Source of the DNA: Lysobacter oculi
GTDB taxonomy: Bacteria; Pseudomonadota; Gammaproteobacteria; Xanthomonadales; Xanthomonadaceae
Direction of reading: 5' to 3'
NCBI RefSeq assembly: GCF_003293695.1
Contig: NZ_CP029556.1
Span: forward strand, 1,808,001-1,872,000
Length of the DNA: 64,000 bases
Every line of letters starts with the position of its first letter. Positions within the stretch are counted from its first letter, which is position 1. This document shows positions 1 to 7,642 of this stretch, in pieces. Under the pieces are notes generated by a model that saw only the letters and a program-made list of their open reading frames with translations, was not told the DNA's origin and made no database searches. A program made the translations under genes and the position numbers.

Positions 1-582
1 GCCATCGAGCCAGAGGTCGTTGGGCCATTTCAGGCGGATGTCGAGGCCGGTCGCCTCACGCAGCGCCTCGGCGCTGGCGATGCCGGCGACCAGGCTCAAG
101 CCCGCCAGACGCGCCAGCCCGCCGGCAAACTGGCGGTCCAGCGACATATAGATGTTGCTCGCCAGCGGCGAAGCCCAGACGCGCCCGAGCCGCCCACGCC
201 CGCCGCTCTGGCGCTCGGCCAGCAGCACCCGCGCGCCGGTCGCCGGCGGCGGCTGCGCCAGCAGCGCGCTGTTGGTCGATTCGGTCTGCCATTGCACCTC
301 CAGTGCGTCCAGCCCGGCGCGCGCATCGGGCGGCAGCGCCAGCAGGATGGCGTCGGCCTCCAGCAGGTCCAGCGGGCGGGCCAGCACATAGCCCCGGCCC
401 GGCTGCGCATCGATGTCGATGCCGGCCTGGCGCAGCGCGTCGATGCGCTTCCAGACCGCCGCCCGGGTCAGGCCCAGCTCGGTCGCCAGCCGGTCGCCGG
501 AGACCGCGCCGGCCGCGAGCCGCCGCAGCAGGGCGCGTTCGGCATCGGCGCGCGGGGAATCGGAGGCGGAGGCTTTCGGCAT
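1..582 (-). CDS. birA: BirA biotin-[acetyl-CoA carboxylase] ligase / biotin operon repressor, C-terminus cut by window edge
   Basis: Biotin protein ligase makes biotinyl-AMP and transfers biotin to the carrier lysine of acetyl-CoA carboxylase in the cytoplasm. With an N-terminal helix-turn-helix it also acts as the biotin repressor. The reverse strand reads 194 codons from ATG at 582. Residues ~15-55 form a winged-helix domain (GDRLATELGLTRAAVWKRI). The catalytic domain follows with TESTNS, the biotin-binding ERQSGGRGRLGR loop and KWPNDLW near the edge. The family is usually about 320 residues, so roughly the last 40% lies outside the window. The presence of the HTH predicts repressor function, but no biotin operator is visible here. 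Confidence 0.92.
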   Translation of the reverse strand, partial: MPKASASDSPRADAERALLRRLAAGAVSGDRLATELGLTRAAVWKRIDALRQAGIDIDAQPGRGYVLARPLDLLEADAILLALPPDARAGLDALEVQWQTESTNSALLAQPPPATGARVLLAERQSGGRGRLGRVWASPLASNIYMSLDRQFAGGLARLAGLSLVAGIASAEALREATGLDIRLKWPNDLWLDG

Positions 583-676
583 CGGCCGATTATCCCCAAA
601 GCCCCCGCCGCCTGCGCTGGCGCCCGGCCCGGGGTATAGTCGCGGTCTCCCCCGCCCCACCGCCGGACGCACCGCC

Positions 677-916
677 ATGAAAAAGCGTGTCCTGATCGCC
701 CTGATGCTCTCGATGGCCAGCGGCAGCCTGCTCGCCCAGACCTCGTCGGGCAGCAGCGAAACCGGCGTCAACGCGGGCAGCGAAGACAGCGCCCCGGCAC
801 CGAAGCGCCCGGCGCACCCAGCCACCGCCGAAACCCGCAAGGGCACCCAGCGTACCGACACGCAGCGGACCAACAACCCACGTTGGCACAGCTTCCTGCC
901 CGGCATGTTCCGCTGA
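677..916 (+). CDS. Small exported protein of unknown function
   Basis: A 79-residue protein that I do not recognise. It begins MKKRVLIALMLSMASGSLLAQ, a textbook Sec signal peptide with cleavage expected after LLAQ or nearby. The mature part (~58 residues) is rich in Ser, Thr, Pro, Arg and Asn and ends in an aromatic/hydrophobic tail (RWHSFLPGMFR). It is divergent from birA and is followed immediately by a strong hairpin terminator, so it is probably a single-gene transcript. Codon use matches neighbouring genes. Likely periplasmic or surface-located; no function can be assigned. Confidence 0.6.
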   Translation: MKKRVLIALMLSMASGSLLAQTSSGSSETGVNAGSEDSAPAPKRPAHPATAETRKGTQRTDTQRTNNPRWHSFLPGMFR

Positions 917-934
917 GTCCGGCTCCGCGATGAA

Positions 935-960
935 AAAGGCCCGCATGACGCGGGCCTTTC
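935..960. terminator. Bidirectional intrinsic terminator between the small exported gene and phoQ
   Basis: AAAGGCCCGC at 935-944 pairs perfectly with GCGGGCCTTT at 950-959 around a 5-nt loop. A-tract and T-tract flanks make it usable from both sides. It lies just after the stop at 916 (+) and just after the phoQ stop at 979 (-), so it can end both converging transcripts. Confidence 0.85.
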
Positions 961-978
961 CGTATCCGGTGGATGGGA

Positions 979-2379
979 TCAGCGCGGCAGCGGCAGCCGC
1001 ACTTCGAAGCGCGCCCCGCCCAGTTCCTCGGAACGCTCCACCCGCAGTTCGCCGGCATAGCCGTGGACGATGTCCTGCACGATCGACAGGCCGATGCCGT
1101 GGCCCTGCACCCGCTCGTCGCCGCGCACGCCACGCTGCAGCACGCCAGCGATGCGGTCGGCCGGAATGCCCGGGCCGTCGTCGTCCACCGCCAGCAGCAG
1201 TGTCGAGCGCCCGCCCTCGCGGCCCCCGGGCTGGCGCGCGACGGTCAGCAGCACGCGTGACTTCGCCCATTTGAAGGCGTTTTCCAGCAGGTTGCCGAGC
1301 AGTTCCTGCAGGTCCCCGGTCTCGCCGTGGAAGCGCACCGCGTCATCGACCTCGAACTCGCAGAGCACGCCCTTGGCCGCATAGATCTTCTCCAGCCCCA
1401 GCACGATCTGCTCGGCCTGCGGCAGGATCGGCACCGGCGTGGCGAACAGCTTGTGCCCGCCCGACGCCGCCCGCGACAGCTGGTACGACACCAGGCTGTT
1501 CATCCGCTGCAGCTGGGTGCCCAATTCCTCGCGCAGTTCCGGCAGGCCGGCATCGCTGTCCAGGCGCGCGCGCAGCACGGCCAGCGGCGTCTTCAGGCTG
1601 TGGGCGAGATCGGCCAGCGTGTTGCGCTGGCGGTCCAGGTTCTTGCGCTCGCTGTCGATCAGCGAGTTGATGCTCTCGGTCAGCGGTTCCAGTTCGCGCG
1701 GGTGGAAGTCGCTCATGCGCGCGGCGCGGCCATCCTTCACCCCCTGCAGCTCGGTGATCACCTGCCGCAGCGGGCTCAGGCTCCAGCGCAGGGCGAGCAG
1801 CTGCAGCAGCAGCAGGATCGCCGCCGCGCCGCCCAGGTTGGTCCACAGCGCACGCCGGAACACGTTGATCTGCGCCGCCAGCGGGCGCGTGTCCTCCATC
1901 ACGTAGATGGTGTACGGGATCTCGCCGCCACGGCCATCGGTCCAGACGAAACTGCGCGCGTAGCGATAGACCTTGCCGTCGCTGCCGTCGATGTTGTGCA
2001 TCGGCAGCGGGCCCTCGAAGCGGGTCCCGTCGCGCTTGAGCATCGGGCCTTCGGGCAGCATCGGACCCTGCGCCGACATCGAGGCCCACCGCCCGCTCGG
2101 CACCACCATCTGCGCGTAGAGGCCGCTGCCGGGCCGTTCCAGGCGCGGGTCGGGCGCGCGGAACGGCGGCACCAGGTAGCCGTCGATATCGAATTCGTTG
2201 CCCGCCGCATACGCCAGCGCGAAGCTTTCCAGCCGCACGCGCAGGTTGTTTTCAGCGGTGTCGATGAAGGCGCGGTCGAGGGCCACGCCCACCAGCGCCA
2301 GGAACGCCACCAAGCCGAGGCCCGCCGCGAGCAGCTGGCGGGTGGCGATGGAACGGGGGCGCCAGAAGCGGTCAGCCAT
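979..2379 (-). CDS. phoQ: PhoQ-type sensor histidine kinase
   Basis: Inner-membrane sensor kinase that autophosphorylates and passes phosphate to the PhoP regulator encoded just upstream. About 466 residues from ATG at 2379 (a GTG one codon earlier is an alternative). TM1 is ~18-36, followed by a ~130-residue periplasmic sensing region, TM2 ~180-200, a HAMP-like linker, the H-box ADLAHSLKTPLAVL with the phospho-accepting His near 260, then a HATPase domain with N-box (LLGNLLENAFKWAK), DDDGPGIP and GHGIGLSIV. The family in enterics responds to low Mg2+ and cationic peptides; the stimulus here is inferred only. It follows phoP by about 45 bp and is co-transcribed. Confidence 0.9.
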   Translation of the reverse strand: MADRFWRPRSIATRQLLAAGLGLVAFLALVGVALDRAFIDTAENNLRVRLESFALAYAAGNEFDIDGYLVPPFRAPDPRLERPGSGLYAQMVVPSGRWASMSAQGPMLPEGPMLKRDGTRFEGPLPMHNIDGSDGKVYRYARSFVWTDGRGGEIPYTIYVMEDTRPLAAQINVFRRALWTNLGGAAAILLLLQLLALRWSLSPLRQVITELQGVKDGRAARMSDFHPRELEPLTESINSLIDSERKNLDRQRNTLADLAHSLKTPLAVLRARLDSDAGLPELREELGTQLQRMNSLVSYQLSRAASGGHKLFATPVPILPQAEQIVLGLEKIYAAKGVLCEFEVDDAVRFHGETGDLQELLGNLLENAFKWAKSRVLLTVARQPGGREGGRSTLLLAVDDDGPGIPADRIAGVLQRGVRGDERVQGHGIGLSIVQDIVHGYAGELRVERSEELGGARFEVRLPLPR

Positions 2380-2424
2380 CACGCACGTCCGGGTGACCCG
2401 CCGACGCCGTCAAGCGGCGAAGGC

Positions 2425-3111
2425 TCAGCCCTCGCCGTTGCGCGGAATCGCGAAGCGGTAGCCGCGGCCGCGCACGGTCTCGATCGGCTTGAGCGAACCG
2501 TCCGGGTCCAGCTTGCGGCGCAGGCGGCCGATGAAGACTTCGAGCACATTGGAATCGCGGTCGAAATCCTGCTGGTAGATGTGCTCGGTCAGGTCGGCCT
2601 TCGAGACCAGTTCGCCGGCATGCATCATCAGGTACTCGAGCACCTTGTATTCGTAGCTGGTCAGGTCGACGTTCTGGCCGTGCACCGTCACCGTCTGCGC
2701 GGCCAGGTCGAGCACCACCGGCCCGCACTCCAGCGACGGCTTGCTCCAGCCGGCGGCGCGGCGGACCAGGGCGTTGATGCGCGCCAGCAGCTCCTCGACA
2801 TGGAAGGGCTTGACCAGGTAGTCGTCGGCGCCCTGCTTCAGGCCGTCGACCTTGTCCTGCCAGCTCGAACGCGCGGTCAGGATGAGGATGGGGAACTGCT
2901 TGCCGTCCTCGCGCAGGGCTTTGATCAATTCCATGCCGCTCATCTTGGGCAGGCCGAGATCGATGATGCCGATGTCGAAGGGCACTTCGCGACCCATGTA
3001 CAGGCCTTCCTCGCCGTCCTGCGCGGCATCGACCGCATAGCCTTCGCGCTTCAGGCGCGCGGCAAGGGTTTCGCGCAGCGGGGCTTCATCCTCGACCAGC
3101 AGAATTCGCAT
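2425..3111 (-). CDS. phoP: PhoP-type OmpR-family response regulator
   Basis: Cytoplasmic transcription factor of the PhoPQ two-component system, 228 residues. The receiver domain (1-115) has the acidic pocket E7/D8, the phospho-acceptor D51 in IIDLGLPKMSG, T in LTARSS and K in LVKPF. The C-terminal winged helix (~130-222) has LTSYEYKVLEYL, the recognition-helix region DSNVLEVFIGRLRRKL and the final hairpin IETVRGRGYRF. It is very close to my memory of Xanthomonas PhoP. It sits between a PepSY-like exported protein gene (49 bp upstream) and phoQ. A candidate PhoP box ahead of the operon suggests autoregulation. Confidence 0.93.
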   Translation of the reverse strand: MRILLVEDEAPLRETLAARLKREGYAVDAAQDGEEGLYMGREVPFDIGIIDLGLPKMSGMELIKALREDGKQFPILILTARSSWQDKVDGLKQGADDYLVKPFHVEELLARINALVRRAAGWSKPSLECGPVVLDLAAQTVTVHGQNVDLTSYEYKVLEYLMMHAGELVSKADLTEHIYQQDFDRDSNVLEVFIGRLRRKLDPDGSLKPIETVRGRGYRFAIPRNGEG

Positions 3112-3160
3112 GGGTGACTCCAGGTTGCGGGTTGGCCGACGCGCGGCGGTAGGTCACAGG

Positions 3161-3514
3161 TTAGGGCTTGCGGCCGTCATTGCCGCGTGTAGACCTGAAT
3201 GCAGGCTCATCACCGACTGTACCGCGCTTTGCCGGGTCGTCCACCACGATCCGGATGCGGCCACCGGGTTCCAGCACTTTTACGCGGTGAATCTCGCGGC
3301 CCTGGAAGCGCATGCTCTCGACGTTGAGCACCTGCCCGCCGGTCTGGCGCTCGACCCGGCGCACGGCATCGGGCATGCCCTGGCCCAGCGGCGGCGCGAA
3401 CGACGGCGCCCGCGACGGCAGGCGCGATTCGGCGACCGGCGCGCGCTGCTCCTGCGCGGAGGCAGCCGCCGGCAGCAGGACCATCAAAGCGATGAGGAAG
3501 GACAGACGCTGCAC
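3161..3514 (-). CDS. Exported PepSY-like protein, first gene of the phoPQ operon
   Basis: A 117-residue protein read from GTG at 3514. That start is chosen because GGAG sits 6 nt upstream and it directly yields a signal peptide (VQRLSFLIALMVLLPAAASAQ); an upstream ATG at 3580 would add 22 Pro/Arg-rich residues. The mature part ~55-105 resembles a PepSY unit (DAVRRVERQTGGQVLNVE, then HRVKVLEPGGRIRIVVDD). PepSY domains often inhibit peptidases or sense periplasmic ligands. It precedes phoP by 49 bp on the same strand, so it is probably co-transcribed. A role as a periplasmic modulator of PhoQ is inference from position. Confidence 0.7.
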   Translation of the reverse strand: MQRLSFLIALMVLLPAAASAQEQRAPVAESRLPSRAPSFAPPLGQGMPDAVRRVERQTGGQVLNVESMRFQGREIHRVKVLEPGGRIRIVVDDPAKRGTVGDEPAFRSTRGNDGRKP

Positions 3515-3580
3515 GAAGGGCTCCGGGCACGGGCGGAACGGCGGGGGCCGTCGAGGGTGGCCAGTGTCATGGCCGCGCAT

Positions 3581-3605
3581 TGAACTTGGCCTTAACTGGT
3601 TAAGG
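3581..3605 (-). promoter_or_regulatory. Candidate PhoP box and overlapping inverted repeat upstream of the pepSY-phoP-phoQ operon
   Basis: Read on the reverse strand, AGTTAA (3597-3592) and AGTTCA (3586-3581) form a direct repeat separated by 5 nt (11-bp period). This is the layout of PhoP boxes known from other bacteria (T/G-GTTTA, N5, GTTTA). Overlapping it is a perfect inverted repeat, CCTTAAC/GTTAAGG, at 3590-3605 with a 2-nt centre. The element lies about 70 bp upstream of the GTG start. AT-rich hexamers are unusual in this GC-rich sequence. Operator function is inferred. Confidence 0.4.
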
Positions 3606-3690
3606 AAATGTTAGCGCCAAACTGAACGAGGTTGCGGCCACGATAGCGCGGATGAAGCGGGGAAGATGCCTGTGCGCGTGCTTGGGGCGT

Positions 3691-3960
3691 CGTTGCCGGG
3701 CATCGGGGGCCTCGTCGTCGGGCACTGGGATGCTCGTTGCCGGGTATCGGAGGACTCGTCGTCGGGCATCGTCGGGCACCGGAGGCCTCGCCGTTGGGCA
3801 CTGGGGGGTGTCGTCGTCGGGCACTGGGGGTGTCGTCGTCGGGCACTGTGATGCTCGCCGCCGGGCACCGGGGCCTCGCAATCGGGCATTAGGATGCTCG
3901 GCGTCGGGCATCGGGGGTGTCGTCGCCGGCCACTGGGATGCTCGTCGCCGGCCATCCCCA
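3691..3960. repeat. Degenerate 22-bp tandem repeat array (about 12 units)
   Basis: Units start at 3691, 3713, 3735, 3757 (32 bp, carrying a 10-bp internal duplication), 3789 (23 bp), 3812, 3834, 3856 (21 bp), 3877, 3899, 3921 and a partial one at 3943. The consensus is CGTCGTCGGGCACTGGGATGCT; positions 8-13 (GGGCAC/T) are best kept and the last third alternates between GGGATGCT, GGGGGTGT and GGGGCCT. The period of 22 is not a multiple of three, so it is not a coding repeat. It fills the 450-bp gap between the phoPQ operon and dusA and stops 6 bp before the dusA stop codon. Confidence 0.85.
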
Positions 3961-3966
3961 CCCGCG

Positions 3967-5028
3967 TCAGCCCACCCGCAGGGACTCGTCGCCGGGGCGT
4001 CCAGCCTCGCCCACCGCGTCCGCCACTTCCGCCTGCGCGGCCATCGCCTGTTCCAGCAGCGCCCAGTCGGCGCCCGGCAGATGCGCGCCGGCACTCAGAA
4101 CCTGGCGGAACACGCGACCGCCCGGTGCGCCGTGCCACAGGCCGAGCAGGTGGCGGGTGATGTGCTTGAGCGCCAGCCCTTCGGCCAGCCGTGCCTCGAC
4201 ATAGGGCCGGAAGCGGCGCAGCAGGACTTCGCGCGGCTGTTCCGACCGCCCGCTCCACAGGCCGTCGAGCCGGTGCAGCAGGTAGGGGTCGTGGTAGGCC
4301 GCGCGACCGAGCATCACGCCATCCACCTTTCCACGCTGGGCCGATGCGATGTCGATGCCGGCGATGCCGCCGTTGAGCTCGATCCGCAGGTCCGGGCGCT
4401 CCTGCTTGAGCCGGTGCGCCCAGTCGTATTTCAGCGGCGGGACTTCGCGGTTTTCCTTCGGCGACAGGCCCTTCAGCCAGGCGTTGCGGGCATGGACGAT
4501 GAAGTGCGTGCAGCCGGCCGACGCCACAGTGTCGATGAAGGCGCGGAAGCGTCCGTAGTCGGCATCGTCATCCACCCCGAGGCGGCATTTGACGGTGACC
4601 GGCAGGCCGGCCGGCACCGCATCGACCATCGCCGCCACGCACCCGGCGACCAGTTGCGGCTCGCGCATCAGGCAGGCACCGAAGCGCCCCGCCTGCACCC
4701 GGTCGGAGGGGCAGCCGCAGTTGAGGTTGATCTCGTCGAAGCCATGCTCCGCCGCGATCCGCGAAGCCTGCGCCAGCAGCGCGGGCTCGCTGCCGCCCAG
4801 CTGCAGCGCCAGCGGGTGCTGGCTCGGGTCCTTGGCCAGCAGGCGCGCGCGGTCGCCGTGGATGAGCGCGTTGGCGTGGACCATCTCGGTGTACAGCCGC
4901 GCATCGGGCGCCAGCACGCGGTGGAAGGCCCGGCAATGGGTGTCGGTCCATTCCATCATCGGGGCCACCGACAGCACCCACGGATATGCGGAGGCTTCGG
5001 TGGCGACGGGATCTGGCTGCATCTGCAT
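3967..5028 (-). CDS. dusA: tRNA-dihydrouridine(20/20a) synthase DusA
   Basis: FMN- and NADPH-dependent enzyme that reduces specific uridines in the tRNA D-loop. About 353 residues if ATG at 5028 is used; the frame stays open to 5115, but the extra 29 residues overlap a terminator hairpin and look non-coding. TIM-barrel landmarks: VAPMMEWTDTHCR at the N-terminus, LGGSEP, the catalytic-cysteine loop NLNCGCPSDRVQ, VKCRLG, HARNAWLKGLSPKENR (a DusA-type signature), LNGGI and GVMLGRAAYHDP. The C-terminal helical tRNA-binding region includes HITRHLLGLWHGAPGGRVFR. The C-terminal end runs into the edge of a 22-bp tandem repeat array. Probably a single gene. Confidence 0.92.
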   Translation of the reverse strand: MQMQPDPVATEASAYPWVLSVAPMMEWTDTHCRAFHRVLAPDARLYTEMVHANALIHGDRARLLAKDPSQHPLALQLGGSEPALLAQASRIAAEHGFDEINLNCGCPSDRVQAGRFGACLMREPQLVAGCVAAMVDAVPAGLPVTVKCRLGVDDDADYGRFRAFIDTVASAGCTHFIVHARNAWLKGLSPKENREVPPLKYDWAHRLKQERPDLRIELNGGIAGIDIASAQRGKVDGVMLGRAAYHDPYLLHRLDGLWSGRSEQPREVLLRRFRPYVEARLAEGLALKHITRHLLGLWHGAPGGRVFRQVLSAGAHLPGADWALLEQAMAAQAEVADAVGEAGRPGDESLRVG

Positions 5029-5073
5029 CCGCGCATTATCCCGCAGGGGCCCGCCGCCAGCCCCGGACACGAA

Positions 5074-5095
5074 GACGCCCGGCAAGCCGGGCGTC
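5074..5095 (-). terminator. Hairpin terminator between the exported protein at 5142 and dusA
   Basis: GACGCCCGGC (5074-5083) pairs perfectly with GCCGGGCGTC (5086-5095) around a 2-nt AA. It lies directly downstream of the reverse-strand gene that ends at 5142 and upstream of the chosen dusA start. There is no long T-tract, so strength is uncertain. Confidence 0.6.
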
Positions 5096-5141
5096 GGGGA
5101 CACTGCATCGCACATGGCGCCTTGCCTGCGCGGGGTGAGGA

Positions 5142-5606
5142 TCAGCGTTCGCTGAGGACGAAGTTGCCCACCGACACGCCGATGTCCCAGCCCGAGCCGG
5201 TGCCGGCGAGGGCCAGCGAGACCGAGCCCTTGGTCACCACCTGCGCCTTGCTCGACTTGCCCGCGCCCGCGTGCGCTTCGGCGGCGGCATAGCCCCCGAG
5301 CACATCGCGGATGTTGTAGATGCCCGAGAACTCGCCGCGCCCGTGATCGATGCGCGACTTGCCGAAGGTGATGCCGCCGCCGCGCGAACTGATCTTCACC
5401 GGCAGGCGTTCGCCATTGCTGCAGCTCACCACGCCCTCGCCTTCCGCGGTCTTGTAGAACGCCGACCAGCCCTGCATCGAGAAGCGCAGCGTGCAGTCCA
5501 GCGGACCATCCGCGCGCGCCACCGCAGGCAGCGCAAGGCCGAGCATCAGCATCGCCAACACCCAGGAGCGGGCTGCCACAGGCACGGAAAAACGGGACGG
5601 GATCAT
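5142..5606 (-). CDS. Exported protein of unknown function, Xanthomonadaceae type
   Basis: A 154-residue protein from ATG at 5606; the open frame begins upstream at 5675, but residues before MIPSRF look non-coding. The signal peptide is about the first 32 residues (SWVLAMLMLGLALPAVARA, cleavage near ARA-D). The mature protein starts DGPLDCTLRFSMQGW, then CSNGERLPVKISSRGGGITFGKS, and ends in a Gly/Ser-rich beta-type stretch (GSVSLALAGTGSGWDIGVSVG). Two cysteines could form a disulfide. I do not recognise a characterised domain; the pattern suggests a small periplasmic beta protein. It has its own hairpin terminator downstream. Confidence 0.75.
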   Translation of the reverse strand: MIPSRFSVPVAARSWVLAMLMLGLALPAVARADGPLDCTLRFSMQGWSAFYKTAEGEGVVSCSNGERLPVKISSRGGGITFGKSRIDHGRGEFSGIYNIRDVLGGYAAAEAHAGAGKSSKAQVVTKGSVSLALAGTGSGWDIGVSVGNFVLSER

Positions 5607-5678
5607 GAAGTCAGGCAACGGGGGGATACGGGATGATGCCTCAATCCGCACACGGGGACGGCGCGGACCGCACAAACA

Positions 5679-5702
5679 GGACAGCCTCCGGAGAGGCTGT
5701 CC
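5679..5702 (-). terminator. Hairpin terminator after the Tyr/Arg-rich exported protein gene
   Basis: GGACAGCCTC (5679-5688) and GAGGCTGTCC (5693-5702) form a perfect 10-bp stem with loop CGGA, extended by ACA/TGT. It is 40 bp past the stop codon at 5743 of the reverse-strand gene. Confidence 0.6.
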
Positions 5703-5742
5703 CTGTCACTGGCCGGCAAACAGGCCGCCGTCTCATTGACCC

Positions 5743-6177
5743 TCACCAGCGACGGTCGTCGCGATCACGGTAGTCGCGGTAGCGACGGTCGTCATGGCGG
5801 CGATAGTCGTCGCGACGGTCATAGCGCGCGTCGTAGTACGTGGTCTTGCACTTGCCGTGCTTGTTGCACTTCACGTCGCGGCTGCCCGGGCCATTGCGGT
5901 AATAACCATAGGCGTTGCCATACGGCGGGCCGCTGCGCACGGTGCGGTAATAGACCGGGCGACCGTAGCGGTCACGCTGCATGACGAGCCGGTCGTCGGG
6001 GCCGTAATTGCCATAGCGGTAATACGGCTGGCCACCGCGCAGAATCACATCGGCCACATCGACGATCACGCGGGTCAGTGCGTCCTGCGCCTGTGCCTGC
6101 TGCGGCACCGCCATCGCACCGAGTCCGAAGCCGGCGGCGATCACGGCCGGCGCCATCCATCGAGTCAAGGTCTTCAT
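5743..6177 (-). CDS. Exported Tyr/Arg/Asp-rich protein of unknown function
   Basis: A 144-residue protein from ATG at 6177, chosen for the strong ribosome site GAAGGAGAAG just upstream and for the signal peptide that follows ([23 protein letters not shown], cleavage near QAQA). The mature part has a short structured region ([24 protein letters not shown]), a Tyr/Gly/Arg-rich middle with one Cys pair ([10 protein letters not shown]) and a low-complexity tail of Asp-Arg-Arg-Tyr units (residues ~112-144). Such tails are typical of uncharacterised envelope proteins in Xanthomonadales. Function unknown; binding to the polyanionic surface or to RNA is speculation. Confidence 0.7.
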   Translation of the reverse strand: MKTLTRWMAPAVIAAGFGLGAMAVPQQAQAQDALTRVIVDVADVILRGGQPYYRYGNYGPDDRLVMQRDRYGRPVYYRTVRSGPPYGNAYGYYRNGPGSRDVKCNKHGKCKTTYYDARYDRRDDYRRHDDRRYRDYRDRDDRRW

Positions 6178-6301
6178 CTGCTTCTCCTTCAAGCGGGCCA
6201 CACCACGCGGCCACGGGGCTAACCTTCGCGCCGCGCGGGTGAACGGGCTTTTAACCCTTCCGGTGGCCACGAACACCATTCATGTTGATGTCGCGAAGGG
6301 T

Positions 6302-6748
6302 TCAGCGGCAGGCGTCGGCCACTTCCTGATCCAGCTGGATCATCCGGTCGTAGGTCATCCGCATGAAGTCGCGATCGCGGATCCGGTCGCGGCGTTGGCG
6401 TGCGCGTTCGCATTTCGATGGCGATGCGGATGCGGCGTTTCGCGATGCGCCGCGCGTGCCGCCGTGGCCGCGCAGGCGTGCATTCGCTTCCTGCCGGCTC
6501 GCCTTCTGCCACTGCGCGATTTCATCCAGCCGGCGCTGGCGTTCGGCATCGGCATGGGCATCGGGGGCGATGTCGCGCTGCCAGAGTTCGCGGCTGCCGG
6601 CGGGACAGGCGTCGCTGACGTAGGCATGGCGGCCATCGCGGAACACGCATTTGCGCAGATCGGCGGCGGCCACATCGCGCATCCCGATCATCGCCAGCAC
6701 GAACGCCATCGCGGCGATGCCGCATCGAATATCCATCAGGTTCCGCAT
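6302..6748 (-). CDS. Exported Cys-containing protein, DUF4124-like
   Basis: About 148 residues from ATG at 6748 (an in-frame ATG at 6805 adds 19 charged residues before the signal peptide). Signal peptide [20 protein letters not shown], then [22 protein letters not shown], which resembles the short DUF4124 module (a Cys-flanked G..xYSD.PC pattern) common in gammaproteobacterial exported proteins. It is followed by a charged helical region rich in Arg, Gln and Ala ([18 protein letters not shown]) and two further cysteines near the end. Periplasmic location is likely; the function is unknown. Downstream of a HAD hydrolase gene on the same strand with a ~80-bp gap. Confidence 0.65.
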   Translation of the reverse strand: MRNLMDIRCGIAAMAFVLAMIGMRDVAAADLRKCVFRDGRHAYVSDACPAGSRELWQRDIAPDAHADAERQRRLDEIAQWQKASRQEANARLRGHGGTRGASRNAASASPSKCERARQRRDRIRDRDFMRMTYDRMIQLDQEVADACR

Positions 6749-6826
6749 CGCTGTCTCCGCCCGGCTGTCGCGCCCAATGTCGACATCACGGCGCGGATCG
6801 CGCATCGGTGCGTTCCCCGCCTGCGG

Positions 6827-7549
6827 CTAGGCCGAAGCCGCATCCTCCGCGATGCGCGCCAAGGCATCGGGCCATTCGTGTGCGGCGCGGGCATGGCGCA
6901 GGCGCGGATGCGCGGCATCCACCTCGGCCTCGGTCTCGTGCGCCCAGGTCACGTGATAGGGCACGTGCACGCCCCATGCGCCGAGTTCGAGCAGCGGCGC
7001 GATGTCGGAGCGCAGCGAGTTGCCGACCATCACGAATTCCTTCGGCGCGACACCGAATTCCTCCAGCAGCCGCGCGTAGGTCGGCACGTCTTTTTCGCTG
7101 ACGATCTCGATGCGGCGGAACCAGCGGGCCAGGCCGGATTCGCGCACCTTGGCTTCCTGGTGGAACAGATCGCCCTTGGTGATGAGGACGATGTCGTGGC
7201 GCGAGGCGACCGCTTCCACCGCTTCGGCGACGCCCGGCAGCAGTTCCACCGGGTGCCGCAGCAGCGACTTGGCCAACGCGACGATGCGATGGATGTCACC
7301 AGCCGGGATGCGCCCTTCGGTGATCTCGATGGCCGCTTCCACCATCGACAGCGCCATGCCCTTCACGCCGTAGCCGAACAGCGCGAGGTTGCGCTTCTCC
7401 ACCGCGTACAGGCGCGCGCCGACGTCATGGAGATCGACATGCGCGCCGACGATGCGGCGGAACTCGGCTTCGGCCTCGCGGTAATAGTCTTCGCTCTTCC
7501 AGAGCGTGTCGTCGGCATCGAAGCCGACCATGCGGATCTGCGGATTCAT
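6827..7549 (-). CDS. HAD-superfamily hydrolase
   Basis: A 240-residue cytoplasmic haloacid-dehalogenase-fold phosphatase. Motif I is GFDADDTLW (nucleophile Asp ~10), motif II is VLITKGD (Thr ~123), motif III Lys lies near EIVSEKD, and motif IV is [25 protein letters not shown] helical cap of ~100 residues lies between motifs I and II (C1-type). The substrate is not readable from sequence. The N-terminal FDADDTLW version resembles uncharacterised YjjG/pyrimidine-phosphatase relatives. It is divergent from the sugar dehydrogenase gene with under 100 bp between starts. Confidence 0.85.
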   Translation of the reverse strand: MNPQIRMVGFDADDTLWKSEDYYREAEAEFRRIVGAHVDLHDVGARLYAVEKRNLALFGYGVKGMALSMVEAAIEITEGRIPAGDIHRIVALAKSLLRHPVELLPGVAEAVEAVASRHDIVLITKGDLFHQEAKVRESGLARWFRRIEIVSEKDVPTYARLLEEFGVAPKEFVMVGNSLRSDIAPLLELGAWGVHVPYHVTWAHETEAEVDAAHPRLRHARAAHEWPDALARIAEDAASA

Positions 7550-7642
7550 CGCGGCACTTTAGCGCAGGCGCATTCATCGGCCACGACGATGGTTTCATCG
7601 CATCCGCGGCATGCTTGGCGCATTCGACGACCGGAGAACTCC

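Noticed and set aside
3691..3960. CRISPR-like array
   Set aside because: Units are contiguous with no unique spacers, they are degenerate, and there are no cas genes nearby.
3600..4258. Pro/Arg-rich reverse-strand frame (215 residues) across the tandem repeat
   Set aside because: The composition comes from the 22-bp repeat. The period is not a multiple of three, it overlaps the dusA coding sequence, and no start signal is seen.
6239..7642. Long N-terminal extension of the sugar dehydrogenase frame
   Set aside because: The frame is open by chance antisense to two reverse-strand genes. The lipobox signal peptide and ribosome site mark the real start at 7643.
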